Source: Rhytidiadelphus loreus
Lineage: Eukaryota; Streptophyta; Bryopsida; Hypnales; Hylocomiaceae
DNA: 64,000 nucleotides
Direction of reading: 5' to 3'
Assembly (NCBI GenBank): GCA_947034895.1
Contig: OX344764.1
Location: forward strand, 73,079,348-73,143,347
The notes beneath the pieces were generated by a model that did no database searches, was not told where the DNA came from, and saw nothing but the letters and a program-made list of their open reading frames with translations. This document shows positions 1-11,780 of this stretch, one piece after another. Made by a program: the position numbers and the translations under genes. The stretch's first letter is position 1. Each line of letters begins with the position of its first letter.

Positions 1-740
1 AAAGACAAAGAGAATGATATCAAATAAATTCACATGTAGTTGAATATTGGACAAGTTTCTCCAAAGAATCTATTAAAATCCAAACCCTCATGTTTGGATA
101 TGTCATTTAAGGGTTAACTAAAACATTGGGGAAAAATAAGTGTTTAGTATGTTTATATTTCTCCATTTGAAATATAGGACAATGGAAAAAATTGAATCCA
201 ATGCACGGCAATTTGGGAATGTTTGAATGGAGTAAGATGCACAAGGCATGCAAAAACAATTACGTCTAGATGTGCAAGTTAGGCCTAAGCGGTCTATTCT
301 AAGTGACCACATTTTGTGGGCTAATGAGATTTGATTGGAGCACTCCCTTTGAACAATCAACACAAAAAAATCACTGATAGAAATTGTGCTTCCACATGAT
401 TGGATATTAATGTCATGTATAAGTCCTTCAACGTAAGGACAAATCCTCATCATTTGACCACGCAAATTCCTCATTTTCTTAAAATATTGCCTAAAGGTCT
501 TTGAAGCAACCCTCACTTTCTTTCTCTTCCTTAGACTAGTCAACCCTCTCCCTTAGAGCAAACCCTAACTATGTTGTGCAGCATGAATGTAGTTGTCAAT
601 AGGATTTGGAAACTTCAAATCAGAAATCATAGTCAATGCAAGAGTCTGTGTCCAAAGGATAGAGCCAATAAACTATGAGTATTCAAAGTGTTGATTATCG
701 GTGAACCCAAAATCGACCGTCATCTCTCATGTTCAGAATG
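1..740. other. Intergenic sequence, no recognised gene
   Basis: This stretch is AT-rich and has no motif I recognise. The minus strand holds a 141-codon open frame (118-543) whose product is basic at its start and cysteine-rich later. It matches no family I know and has no visible splice-site context, so I do not call it a gene. It could be a decayed transposon-encoded sequence. Confidence 0.4.
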
Positions 741-2179
741 TGTACATTTAAGGCAAGAATCTTCAAGGGGGTGGTTTTCCAAGGGGGCCACAGTTCCGTG
801 AGGTTACCTCCACCAACCCAAGCAGTACACCTGTTTTAATTCCATGTCTCACTTGCAGCTGGAGACAGTCAGCGGTGAGTTTCCAAAGACGGTCACTGAC
901 CTGCATCAACTTTTTCAGCCCATTGAAACTGTCACAGGCAGGCTCAATCTGTGCAGCAAACAGTGATGTATAAGGCACCTTCCAAATCGGCACCTTTGAC
1001 CCGAAACCGTCGTCATCGCTATGGGTACATGTCCAAAAGCAAATACATACTTATATGAAAGAAACAATTTTAGAACCTCAACCACAAAAAAAAACTTTGA
1101 CCCTTCCTAACTTTTGCATAACTTACTGTATCCAAATGTTGCATTCTGTGGTATGTTGGAACCTCCTTTCACTTGCCAACAAGGAAATCAATGAAAATTT
1201 GACCTGTCCAATAATAGTAAGGTAGGCACACCCAAATGTGCCGCTGACCTTAAAGCGTCATCTTCACTATGTGTACGTCTTCAAAATCAGTTCTGTACCT
1301 ACGAGGAAGAAACGCTTTTAGAATCAAACTTTGTTCCTTAATAATCTTTGCATACAATATCCAAATGCCACGTTCTCTAGTGCATTGGAACCTCCTTTCA
1401 CTTGCCAACAAGAACATGTGAAAATCTGTCCAGTCAAATAACCGTAGATAGGCTCAGTAGCAAAAAGTGGTGGTTTAGGGTGTACCCACCTTAGTAATTG
1501 TCATAGGCAAGCTCAATTTGTGCAACAAATGGTGATGTGTAATATACCCTCGAAATTGGCACCTTTGACCTGAAACAGTCGTCATGACTATAGGTACATC
1601 TCCAAAATCAAATTGTGTACTTGTATGAAAGAAAGAATTTTAGAACCTTGACCACAAAAAAAAATTTGATCCTTCCTAACTTTTGCCTAATTACTATATC
1701 CATATGCCATGTTCTTTGGTAAGGTAGAACTACCTATCCCCCCCTGATTTGCAATCTGACTATCTTGGGGTTAATTTCAAGAAAGGCATATATTTTTCAG
1801 AGGTGTGTTTTTGTTTCACGGATCAAACCCAAGTGGAATTATAATTTTCCAATTAAAATTGCAATTTCTGTGAATTTTTGAAGTGGTCAGCCTTGAAATT
1901 ACAAAACCACTTGTAGAGTGAGGTCAAAATTGTCCCTTCAACAACCCATTACCGCCTAATCAAGTACTAGATATTCTCTATTAATGGAGTGACACGTAAC
2001 CCTTGTTGTCATAAAATTCTTGATTCTGTCATAGAATTCTCCGATTTTGTCATAAAAAGAAGGGAATTGAGGGGGATTTTAGGCGGAATTGGGGCCAAAA
2101 TTGGTGACAGAATTGGGCTGGTCTATTGATGGAATTGGGCTGCAGAACGGTAATGGGTGTTTCGACCTTACATTGGAAT

Positions 2180-2477
2180 CAAGGCTTTTTTCTTTTTTCA
2201 TTTTCTAAGAAGTGCCAAAGTGGCAATATAAAATGTTATAGTGGTAGTCCAAATTTCAACATTCATCCACATATTGGATAGAAAATATCAGATTAGTACA
2301 TATCACATGTCTATAATTTGATTTTCATTCACAATTTGGCGATTTTATCCAAGATTTTTTTTATTTGAAATTTTGGGGCGATTTCATCCATTTTCTCTGG
2401 GCATTTTCTTGCCATTTTTTAACCAGATTATTTTTTCTAGTGCAATCTGGCATCAGAAAGCCAAGAAAAAAGCCCTA
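2180..2477 (+). mobile_element. hAT-type MITE, copy 1
   Basis: The ends are CAAGGCTTTTTT on the left and AAAAAAGCCCTA on the right, decayed forms of the CAGGGCTTTT terminal repeat seen in the better copy at 13914-14207. The flanks attggaat (2172-2179) and attagaac (2478-2485) look like a decayed 8 bp target duplication (6/8). Internal phrases such as gaagtgccaaagtggcaata and tagtgcaatctggca are shared with the other two copies. It is about 300 bp long and non-coding. An 8 bp duplication and a CAGGG terminus are typical of the hAT superfamily. Confidence 0.75.
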
Positions 2478-2973
2478 ATTAGAACCTCCTTTCACTTGCC
2501 ATCAAGGAAATCAATTAAAATTTGACCAATCTAATAATACTAGTAATTCTCAAAGGCAAGTACAATTTGTGTAGGACACTGATGTATAAAGCATCCTCCA
2601 CATCAGTGCCTTTGACCCAAAACTGTCGTCATCAGTATGGGTACATCCCCAAACCAAATATGTGCTTGTATGAAGAAATGCCATTTTAGAACCTCGACCA
2701 CAAAAAATACTTTCAATAGACTCTTCCTAACTGTTGCAATACATCTCCAAACAAAATATGTGCTTGTATGAAAGAAACAATTTTAGAACCTCGACCACAA
2801 AAAACACTTTCAATTGACCCTTCCTAACTTTTGCAAAACTTACGGTATCTAAATGCCACATTCTGTGGTATGTTGGAACTAGTGATTCCAAAATGGGTTT
2901 AGAGTAATTAGCCAAGTGTTCATTTTTGGAAGATTTAAAAAAAAGAATTACATTGAGGGCATGAAGAAATTAA

Positions 2974-3883
2974 TCCCTAAAGTCCCAAGGCCATTTTTCT
3001 GTCAAAAACTACTCTAAAGTGCCATTTCTACTGCGTTTGTCCAAAAAAACAAAGAAAATATTTTTTTGGGAACTGAACTGTAGGATCTTGAACTTTACTT
3101 TATTGAGATTATGTGATAAAATTTCATGAAGTTTGACCGTACAGATTGAGAGATATGAGCATTCAAAGTTGGAAAAACAATTTTTTTTGAACACTAGACT
3201 GCAATTATAGATGACTTCGATCTCTATTTGTGGAAAAAATGGTCACTATGGAATTTGAATTAAAAATTTATTGTGTTGAATAATTGAGTTGGGAATCTAG
3301 GAAAAAAAATTCAAAAAATAAAAGCTTGATTTTCATACTTTAAAAAATTGTCAAGTAGAAGTAGGACCAAGATTGAAAGAAAAACTAAATTGTTAATAGC
3401 TCTTGGATGGGATTGAAATACAATAATTCCAATGGTGAGATTGTTCTAGCAAGCAAACTTAACCTTTTTAGAAAAAAGAATTTGAAAATTGCATTCTGAA
3501 ATGAATCCTATAAGTTATTTTTTCAAAAAGATGCTTAGATTGTCCAAAAAATAAGATTGTTCATAACTTTCACATCATTAATAAAAATGTAATGAATCAA
3601 AGCTTCAAATGTAGACAAAAACATAATCTTTGAGGGAAAAAAATTTAAGAAAATTATTTTGAATTTTTGCAATATTTTTTTTGTGGTGCCCGCCGAGTTC
3701 TAGGCTTTTTGTGGTATAACTTTTAATTCCGGGCATCGATTAAAATAAAAATTATATTCCCACAAAGCTTATCAGCTTTTCTATCTTCAAAAAAAGTTTC
3801 AAAAAATTAGGGTAAAGTTTCAGCCCATAGGAACCTGCCCAAATTCCAAATTGTCCATCAAGGGGACAATGGGACTTTAGGGG
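2974..3883 (+). mobile_element. TTAA-flanked MITE (family 1), intact
   Basis: This is a 910 bp non-coding element bounded by TTAA at 2970-2973 and 3884-3887. The ends are inverted: TCCCTAAAGTCCC on the left, GGGACTTTAGGGG on the right. The flanking sequence gagggcatgaagaaattaa|gtagcaact occurs without the insertion at 4782-4809, so both boundaries are defined exactly. TTAA duplication plus CCC-type termini is the hallmark of piggyBac-like elements, and that superfamily assignment is inference. Related copies are at 12975-13913, 43714-44636, 45409-45951, 48216-50612 and 48638-49580. Confidence 0.85.
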
Positions 3884-4289
3884 TTAAGTAGCAACTCCAC
3901 AAAATTTAGCCAATTTTGGGATCACTGAGGTAGTATGATGTTAAATGGCACCTGACCTTAAAGCGCCATCTAGAAGGTTTGTACATTTCGAATTTCAGTC
4001 ATGTACCTATTTGAATGGAGCGCTTTCAGAAACGAACTTTGACCCTTAATAACTTTTGCATACAATATCCAAATGTGGCGTTCTTTGGTGCGTTGGAACC
4101 TCCTTTTACTTGCCAACGTGAATATGTGAAAATTTGACCAATTTCATAATAGCAACTAGTCTTAGTAGTATTAAGTGACGGTTTTGGGTGTACCCACCTT
4201 AGTTGGAACCTCCTTTCACTCAATGAAAGTTTGATCAGTCTAATAAGGTAGTCGGTTCATAAACCGACCATCTAAGCACTGTAACTGAA

Positions 4290-4470
4290 TTTTGGGCAGG
4301 TCAAACTGCTCAAAATATTTTTGAATAAATTTTCCTTGAAAGAGAAGAAGAATTAGCATCTAACCCAAGTTGTTTCATATTTTTTGGATCATTTTTGAAT
4401 TAGTTATGAATTTTCAAACGAGATGTGTTGTAGGTCCCTATTTGTGATCCTAGGTCTTTCATAAAGTGTT
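4290..4470 (+). repeat. Dispersed repeat shared with 24755-24890
   Basis: The two places share agaagaatt...atctaac.caag, tttcatattttttgga and tttgtgatcctaggtctt/cctt over roughly 140 bp with moderate divergence. Ends and type are not clear. It is a member of an unidentified dispersed family. Confidence 0.5.
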
Positions 4471-4869
4471 CACTGCGATTTCTAAATAGAAATGGGAAAA
4501 GAAAGGAAACTGATTGGCTCTTGCAATAATAAATAGTATTTTTCTTGATTCAGTTAATGACAATGAAGGTCAATTCAAGAACCACCTCCAGCCCATTCCA
4601 GTAACATTTTTAGGGGCGGTTCTAAATGCCGGAACGGAGTTCGAGCCTCCTACCTTAATAGCAATAATTCGGCGCAATAGCAAAAAGCAGGTGTTTTGGG
4701 GTACGTACCAGTGATCCCCGATCAAATTCAGGATAATTAGCTGAATGTTCATTTTTGGAAGATTGTTTTTGAATTTACAGTGAGGGCATGAAGAAATTAA
4801 GTAGCAACTGAGCAAAGTTTAGCCAGTTTGGGGGATCGCTGGTACCCACCTTATAAGTTATCCATAGTC

Positions 4870-7800
4870 AGTCCACCACACACTTGCCACACAGCAATGC
4901 AATGTATTTCTGCAGTCAGCCAATTGATGCTTGACACGTACCGAGAAGAAGAACAACAACAACATACATGTTTGTGAAATCTGACCTGTTTTAAAGAGTT
5001 AGTTTGCTTCCTTGGCAATCCTCCGTCGAGCCTATTCTTGGGCGACAACGCACCAAATTCTCACTAACTTATTATCGACCGACCACTTACGCGCTCTCGA
5101 GGCTCGAGGCTCTCGCAGTAGTAATAAGAGTAGAGTCAGCTTTTTATTTTTTTGAGGCAGGCTAACCTTGTGTTATGCACCTTTAGTTGTTGCCCAGGGC
5201 TTTTCAATCATGTCCATAATTTGGACGGTTTTGTGTCCGTATAACTTAAACCTTTAATTTGCAGTAATCTCAAATGCAAGTCAACAAACTAAATATACTG
5301 TGGATTTGGACTCTCATTTTGACACCATCTGGACTCATTCTTCTGTGGTGGCATCTAAAGTGGAAGCACCCAAGACCGTCAGTTTAAGGAATTCAGCATA
5401 CTTGGAGGCACCATTTCAAGGAATTAATATTTTTGTGGTGTTAGGGAGAGAGAATCATGAATTTTCAAAAAAAAAAAAAAAGATTTTTTTAGACTTGGCG
5501 TGTATTTTTTATGAATTTTCAAAGTTGCAGTCCCCTAGACCACTAGAACCGTCCTGTAGGTGGACCCAAATCTGAATTCTGACAAATTCAGCACTGTCTT
5601 ACCCAATTACAGTGAAGAGAGGAGAAAACTTTATGACACACGTCAAGGACTATTCAATCAAAGTTTAGGGACGGTTTATTGTCCATCTAAGAACAAAGAT
5701 TAGGTGCAGGTGCGGTATTGGGTGTTTCCACCTTAGGATGGGTGACAAAATTATTTGGAATGGGCGAGAGCCAATTCCTTGCCATTTCCTTTGGTTTCTT
5801 GTTTTGTCTCTGTGATTCTTGACCAGCCTTTGGCCTAGTAGCTTTGTATATGTTTTTCTACAATGAAGTTTCATTTCATTTGTTTCAAAAAAACTAACTA
5901 ACTGTATGTACTATGGCGCACAAGGGCTTTGGATTCTCAAAAAATAAGTCCTATACATTGCGCCTCAAAATATTGAACTCTAACTTTTTTTGTTGCTTTG
6001 TAATTAGAGCTTGAAATTTTTGTCATTGGAAGCTAAGTGCATTCTAGAAAAGTACTTTGAATAGGTGCAAGAGATATCAAGTTAGACATTGGATAATGAA
6101 AATAATTTGCTTTGAAAGCGCATTGTGCAGGTATTAATGCAATAACTGCATCTTTTGAGCTCATTGTGACACTTTGTCACAATGAGCTCAAATCCACTGT
6201 TTAAAAAAAAATTATTTACAACCCCCACCCCGTCCAAATATTTTTTAAATGAATTTTTTTTAAATGATTTACCCCCTAGTTCCAAATAGTTTTAATTTAA
6301 AAAAAATTAAATTAAATTTTTTTAACCTCCCTCCCCCTCCCCTCCCCTCCTTTGTAGTTTCCCGTGACAATACCCATGACAAACAATATGGGATATTGCC
6401 CATATTCCCAGACTATATCTGTATCTCAGACCGTATCCCAGACCGTATCCATATCCCAGACCGTATTCGTATCGGTATCCATATAAGTATAAGTATTCGT
6501 ATCCAAGTTTTTTTCAGATCAACAGTTGGGAGGGGGGTTGTAATTATTTTTTAAGTAAAAATCAACGGCTCTATTTTTTAGGAGGGAAGGGGGGGCCTAC
6601 TAATGCAAGTGTTGCATCTTTTTGGTTCATTGTAAGACAACAATTATAGAAGTGTTGGATAATCACAGTTACCAATGCAAATTGTCAGATCAATAGTAGT
6701 TCAAATTGATGTGAAGGTGGTCAAAGATTTGGTGAGCGTGATTTGCCAACATCTCTATAATTGAGGTAGAGACGATTGACCCATGTATTGCCCTGTGTTT
6801 TATCCTCGTAGAAAATGCAAATTTTGAATTTATATTTGCAATCAGAGGCCCCAGATTAGCCTGTAGACATAGAAAAATTCAAAATTTCAAAATTCAGATT
6901 AGCCTGTGGCACAAAATAGGGGGCAATTTTTACATTTACCATGTGATGGGACAATATATAGGTCAATCCTCCGTGGTCCTATAATTTTTGTCTTTGAGTG
7001 GGCTTTTGAATTGTCCAATGTCTAAATTTTGAATTTTCTTCTACCTATTTAAAGTATTGTTGAATGTGCTTGCATTGATTAGAAAAAAAGAGTCAAGTTC
7101 TAATTATTAAGTAGTGAAAAGTAAGTTATATTTGGTCCCATCAAGCATTGAACTTTGATTTTAGAAATGTGTATATACTTATACACTTGCACCAATTCTT
7201 GACAATTTAATTCTTTGAGTTTCAAACAACCATAAATGGATTGTTGTTTGTTGTCTCTAAATTGAAAGGGGAAGAGGTTCTACATTGCTGATAGAAGTTA
7301 TCTTGAAAGAATCATTTGATTATATTTTCTCATTATGTCACTTCCTAATCAATTTGTACTTATCGTTGAATAATTTTTTTAGAGAATCTATCAGAAAAAC
7401 TTTGATCTATTGTAAGTTTTGTATATGACATCCAATGATGCATTCTTTGGTGCATTGAAGTCTCCTTCATTTGTAGCCAAAATATAGAAATTGTGCACAT
7501 CAAAAAATATGGTGGTTTTAGGTGTCTCTACTTTTAAATGGATAGAGACTCTCCTAGTGTAGCTTCTTGCTTCTAAATAATGTCACATCATCAACCTTAA
7601 AAGTCTCTTTGTGGATGCCACTAATGTATGTAAATTTTCAATTGTTATTATTGGTTGATGAATTGAACACAATTCACTCTTAAGGGTCCAAATAACCAAA
7701 TGTAGACATGTCCATTTCTAAAGGAGTTGAAATAAATCTTTAAGGAAGCTATAAGGAAGATATCCAAATAGATCAATAGAAAGAAAATCTAGTTCCACAT

Positions 7801-8200
7801 CTTTGAACAAAAGAGATGTGTTTTGGAAGTTATTATAATTATTATTGACTGTTATTTTCCAAAATATGTATTTCATATTTACTTTGGTCTTGTAGGAACT
7901 AAAGGTTGTTTACTTAGAAATATTCTTGATACGTTGCTGATTTTATAATCTTTGTCATGACATATTGTACAATCATTTCAATTTTTGAAATCCCTAAAGA
8001 TACATAAAAAAATATTAATTGCGGTAATTTACCAAAATTGGAGCTCCTTGTAAAAAGGTTACGAGTTGGAGAGTATAATTGAGATGAAATTTAAGTATTG
8101 AACAATGTAATATTTAATTTTCACTTATATAGAGTCATGTTACAAAAAATGGGTTTAATGAAAATTGTTATCTATGAGTGGAGATATCATAAAAAGAATG
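4870..8200. other. Gene-poor repeat-rich stretch
   Basis: No convincing exon is visible. It contains an A-rich tract (5466-5482), C/T-rich low-complexity sequence (6325-6355) and short tandem units based on cccagaccgtatc (6420-6500). Inverted arms at about 6010-6100 and 6994-7085 (phrases aagtactttgaataggt and acctatttaaagtattgttg) also occur at 28015-28270 and 30000-30080, so this is probably a decayed foldback element with material inserted between its arms. Confidence 0.45.
6154..6192. repeat. Perfect 18 bp inverted repeat (hairpin)
   Basis: The sequence reads TTTGAGCTCATTGTGACA, then a 3 nt loop ctt, then its exact reverse complement. The stem has no mismatch although the surroundings are strongly decayed. 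It may be the ends of a small palindromic insertion or a structural signal. The arms are shorter than a usual microRNA precursor. Confidence 0.85.
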
Positions 8201-8207
8201 AAGTGAA

Positions 8208-10473
8208 ATGAGGACATTGCAAAAACCATTCACTACCCAATCAACACAACAAACAAGAAAGTTTCAAAATTATTCAAGAATTACCAAATTAAAGCAAGAA
8301 CACCGCGAACGTGGATTTCAAGTGTTCATTAGGTTTACTATTACTCTCAGCTTGTTGAAAATTATATATTGATTTTTTTGAGATAAATGAACAATGACAT
8401 TACAACATCATTTAAAAAAAATTAAAGTGGTAACATGGTGTTATGTATACTAAATTACAGTGGAGCTAACAAAGAAAGATTGAAGCCTCAAGACGTCCAA
8501 GAAAAGACACTTCAATCAAAGAAAACAATAGTGAATAACAATAATACATTACAAAGGTTTGTGCTCTAAGTATGGTAGTCCACCAAAAAATCACTAAGCA
8601 ATGTTGTTAACTTGTTATTTAGTGGTTGGTTAAATCAAAATTAGAAGTTTATAGATTTTTGTAAAAAATTGATTTTAAGTAATTGGTTTCAATACAGGAA
8701 AAATAAGCCACCGGACAAAGAATTTGCTAAACGAAAATTTTGGCAAAAGGTTGAAGCATTTACAACTTTGCATCTTAATCTAATTTTATGTAATGTTCAA
8801 ACCTAATTTAATATTTTTAATTTAATTTAATTTACAACATTTCAATCAAACAATAGTGGCTTAGTTTTTAATTTAATGCATCACTTTTTGTGTATTGATA
8901 ATTGTGATTTTTATGATGACAGAGTTCAAATATCGAAATTAAACAAAGTGATGGTTCAAAATTTGTTTTTTCAAACCCCAAAATTCCAAAATTAGGCAAC
9001 GATCTTTCAAGTTCTGTACTTCACTCAAGTATAAAGAATAATTCACAATTGAATGATATTCGGAATCGATACAAAGCGTATTTCCATATCGATGGTCATG
9101 GTTTTTGTCATTCAAAAAATTTGTCAAAGCCATCGACCCCTACAAGATATCAAATTGACAAGACTTCTCCAATATTCAATAGAAAGAGTATTAAGCACTT
9201 AAAAAGAATTCAAGAAAGGCCAATTTCAAGTTCGTGCTCTCCACAACCTTACAATATTGAAGAGCAAGAGAATGAATATTATTCTTTGTTGAATAAGAAT
9301 AAAAAATGCAAGAGTTACTTGCAACAACTTCTCACTCCAAATTATGAATATTTTCAAAGTGTAAAAGAAGGCAGTATCCAAAATTCACATGAAGATATTA
9401 CAAAAGATGTTAACCTTTTAGATTCATATGATGGAATTGATTATGATGTATTCTATCACAAAGATCAAATTACATGTAGAAGCACGCGAGTAGTTTTACT
9501 TGATAAAGTATTGAATGAAAGAGGTTTAAAAGGTGGTGATGAAAATAAAGAACTTAGAAGTGATTGTGATAATGAAACTTCTACAAACAAATTGAAGCTT
9601 CCAACTATATCGTTTTGTAAATTGAAAGAAAATGAAAATAAAAGTAATGAGTATGATGAAAGGGCACTTGTATTACTTAATAATTGTAAAGTGCCAGATG
9701 AATTTATTCTCGAAAATAAAGAAAATAAAGAAAATGATTGCCTTCCACCTTTAGGAAAGGCTCTATCACCAATTTTCCGACTTGTAAGAAGTAGTACTAA
9801 TCATGTTATTGAAGAAAAAGAAAGATGTCACCATAATGAAAAACAATGTATTTTCAATAAAAAAGACACAACTTCATGCAATAATGTTTTTGATATTGAA
9901 TTGCCTTCGAAACATGTTGGCAAAGAATACAAAAGCGCCTTGAAATTGAACCTTAGATACATTCGTGAAGATCTTAATTCAAAGGTTTGTGACATGAACA
10001 AATTGGATATGCTTCAATCTAATAGTTGCAATGAAGAATCAACTAGTTATAACAACAATGTTTCAAGTCAGACAATAGACTACTCAACAACTTGTTCTTC
10101 AACTCCAAGCAACGTTGAAAAATCACCAAAATGGATTGGCCACCATGAGCATGAAAATTTAAAGTTACTCTTGGAAAAACCTTCTAAAGAACTAGAAGAT
10201 GTTGACATTGTAGTAGATAATAATAATAATAATAATACTTCTTTAATTTGCCACAATAAACATTTAAAAATAGAAGAATTTTCCAAGAAAATTTCACCCA
10301 ATTTGAGAAGAAAGTTGTTGAGTGCACGTGTGCAAAAGTTAGACATCAAAAAACAAATATGTTTATCTCATATTCTAGATAGGCTAGAGATTGCACATGT
10401 GTCAAGAAGTGTAGACTTCTTTTGCCATTTTGGTTTACAAGGTATTGGAAGAGAAGATAGACTTTCTACATAA
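8208..10473 (+). CDS. KATNIP-like protein, N-terminal part (4 exons)
   Basis: Proposed exons are 8208-8332, 8461-8556, 8698-8749 and 8923-10473, with GT-AG introns whose phases all fit, giving 607 residues. The start is an ATG opening MRTLQKPFTT. Around residues 27-55 there is LKQEHRERGFQVFISGANK, and around 85-110 KRKFWQKSSNIEI and a following FSNPKIP. As I remember animal KATNIP (KIAA0556), a katanin-interacting basal-body and ciliary microtubule protein, its N-terminus has the same arrangement: a glu-rich helix, a G-F-hydrophobic-NGAN motif, then a basic W-Q-K-S block. The long last exon is acidic, Ser/Asn-rich and probably disordered, with an Asn run from an AAT repeat (about 10218-10240). 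It ends with a conserved-looking block, SRSVDFFCHFGLQGIGREDR. Animal KATNIP is far longer (over 1,500 residues, with DUF4457 repeats), and none of that is visible downstream. A possible donor at 10442 (CAAG|GTATTG) could lead to distant exons, or the gene is truncated. Identity is tentative; the gene model is more secure. Confidence 0.6.
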
Positions 10474-10688
10474 TCAACAAAATTGCTTTCTTTTTAGGCT
10501 TTAGTTAAATAAACAAAATATGAAGGTTTATCACCATTTGTTAGAATATGTTTTTCAATTGTTCGAGATACATAGATAGAATAAGTTTATTGCAATAATT
10601 TAATGAATCATCCATTGTTGTTGAGAATTTTTTTTCATTAGAAATACAAAGCTATGATGAAATATTATGAAGCTAAGTTATTTTTTAA

Positions 10689-11259
10689 CCCTTAAACGTT
10701 GAGGACAATGTTTGGCATCCGATGGATGCCAGGGAATCCTTGTAGTAGGACAAAAGTGAAACCATTCATCTTCAAAATTTTGTTGTGAAAAAGGGAGGTC
10801 TTCTACAATAGTTTGACTTTCAATGAGTGCTTTTGCTATTTTTAAAGCCCATGGTTCACATAGTAATGAAAAGGGATGATTTCCAATGTCACCCCTTTGT
10901 CCTTTAAGGATTAATGCTCGCATCAATAATCCAAATTTATCCATTTATTTTAATTTTAATATATATACATTTATAGATTATTGCTTTTTTCAAAATCAAA
11001 ATGCGCATTCTATTAATAGTATCATATATTCACCGAGACAATGTTTTTAGGTTAACAATGATTTTAGATAGTGACTTTGATAAATGTAGTATAAATAATC
11101 ACCAATTCCACACCTTAAGAACAATTAAAACATTAAGAACTAGGCTTTCAAATTTTGAATTAAGTCAAATATGTCTCAAGCACGTACATTCTTGTTTTTT
11201 CAGCCAATTAATTGTTTTTAGATCCTAATGTTCCCGTGGGACCTAAAGAACTCAAAGGG
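10689..11259. mobile_element. TTAA-flanked MITE, divergent member
   Basis: TTAA at 10685-10688 and 11260-11263 bounds 571 bp whose ends are CCCTTAAACGTTGAGG on the left and CTTTGAG next to CCC when read inward from the right. The termini match the CCC(C/T)T pattern of the other TTAA elements but the inside does not. An 88-codon minus-strand frame overlaps the left end (10678-10944). It resembles no known protein and is probably incidental. The element lies about 200 bp after the stop of the KATNIP-like gene. Confidence 0.55.
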
Positions 11260-11394
11260 TTAAGTTTCAATTTATTAAAATCGGTTATATGGACATTTCA
11301 TCGGGGGGTTCAGTGAACCTTAGATTGGATTATACACTCAAACAATCCAACCAATTCAGAATTTCTTAAACAATCACACACAAAACCAGCTTTG

Positions 11395-11780
11395 TCATGC
11401 GAGAATTGAAAGAATTCATGAAAGAATCGCAAAATATTCATGAAACAATCGCAAAGTATCCATAACAGAGTTGCAAAGTATTCATATGAAGAAATGATAA
11501 GAATTGATAGAATTTAAAAGAATTCACGAAAGAATCGCAAAAACATCCATGAAAGAATTGATAAGAATCCTTGACTGAATTACAAAGAAACCCTGAAAGA
11601 ATTGCAAAGCATCTATGAAAGAATCGCAAAGAACTAATGCGAGAATCACAAAGAGTCCATGAAAGAATTACAAAGAATCCCTGAAAGAATCACAAAGCAT
11701 ATTGCAAAGCATCCATGAAAGAATATATTGCAAAGAATCCACAACAGAATCGCAAAGACTTCATGCGAAAGTTCTAAGCC
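11395..11780. repeat. Minisatellite, ~24 bp unit
   Basis: The phrase catgaaagaatcgcaaag, with variants ccatgaaagaattacaaag and gaaagaattgcaaag, repeats about fifteen times with drift. Frames that stay open across it in several phases do so only because the unit lacks stops, so I do not call a protein. Confidence 0.8.

Larger units (their letters stand above)
750..4860. repeat. Array of diverged ~300 bp repeats
   Basis: A unit recurs at about 760-1240, 1250-1500, 1540-1740, 2480-2880, 3940-4200 and 4200-4260. Recognisable phrases are ttggaacctcctttcacttg, cctttgacc...gtcgtcat and gaaagaaacaattttagaacc. Copies differ by many substitutions and indels, so the array is old. A fragment of the same unit lies at about 7390-7500. 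Two MITEs are inserted in the array (2180-2477 and 2974-3883). No protein-coding capacity is evident. The short frames here are incidental. Confidence 0.7.

Noticed and set aside
118..543. 141-codon minus-strand open frame
   Set aside because: No recognisable motif, no splice context and composition like the surrounding DNA. Its length is not remarkable for a single frame over 64 kb.
11395..11780. Short-period array considered as CRISPR
   Set aside because: The units are contiguous, drifting minisatellite repeats without unique spacers, and the genome is a plant nuclear one.
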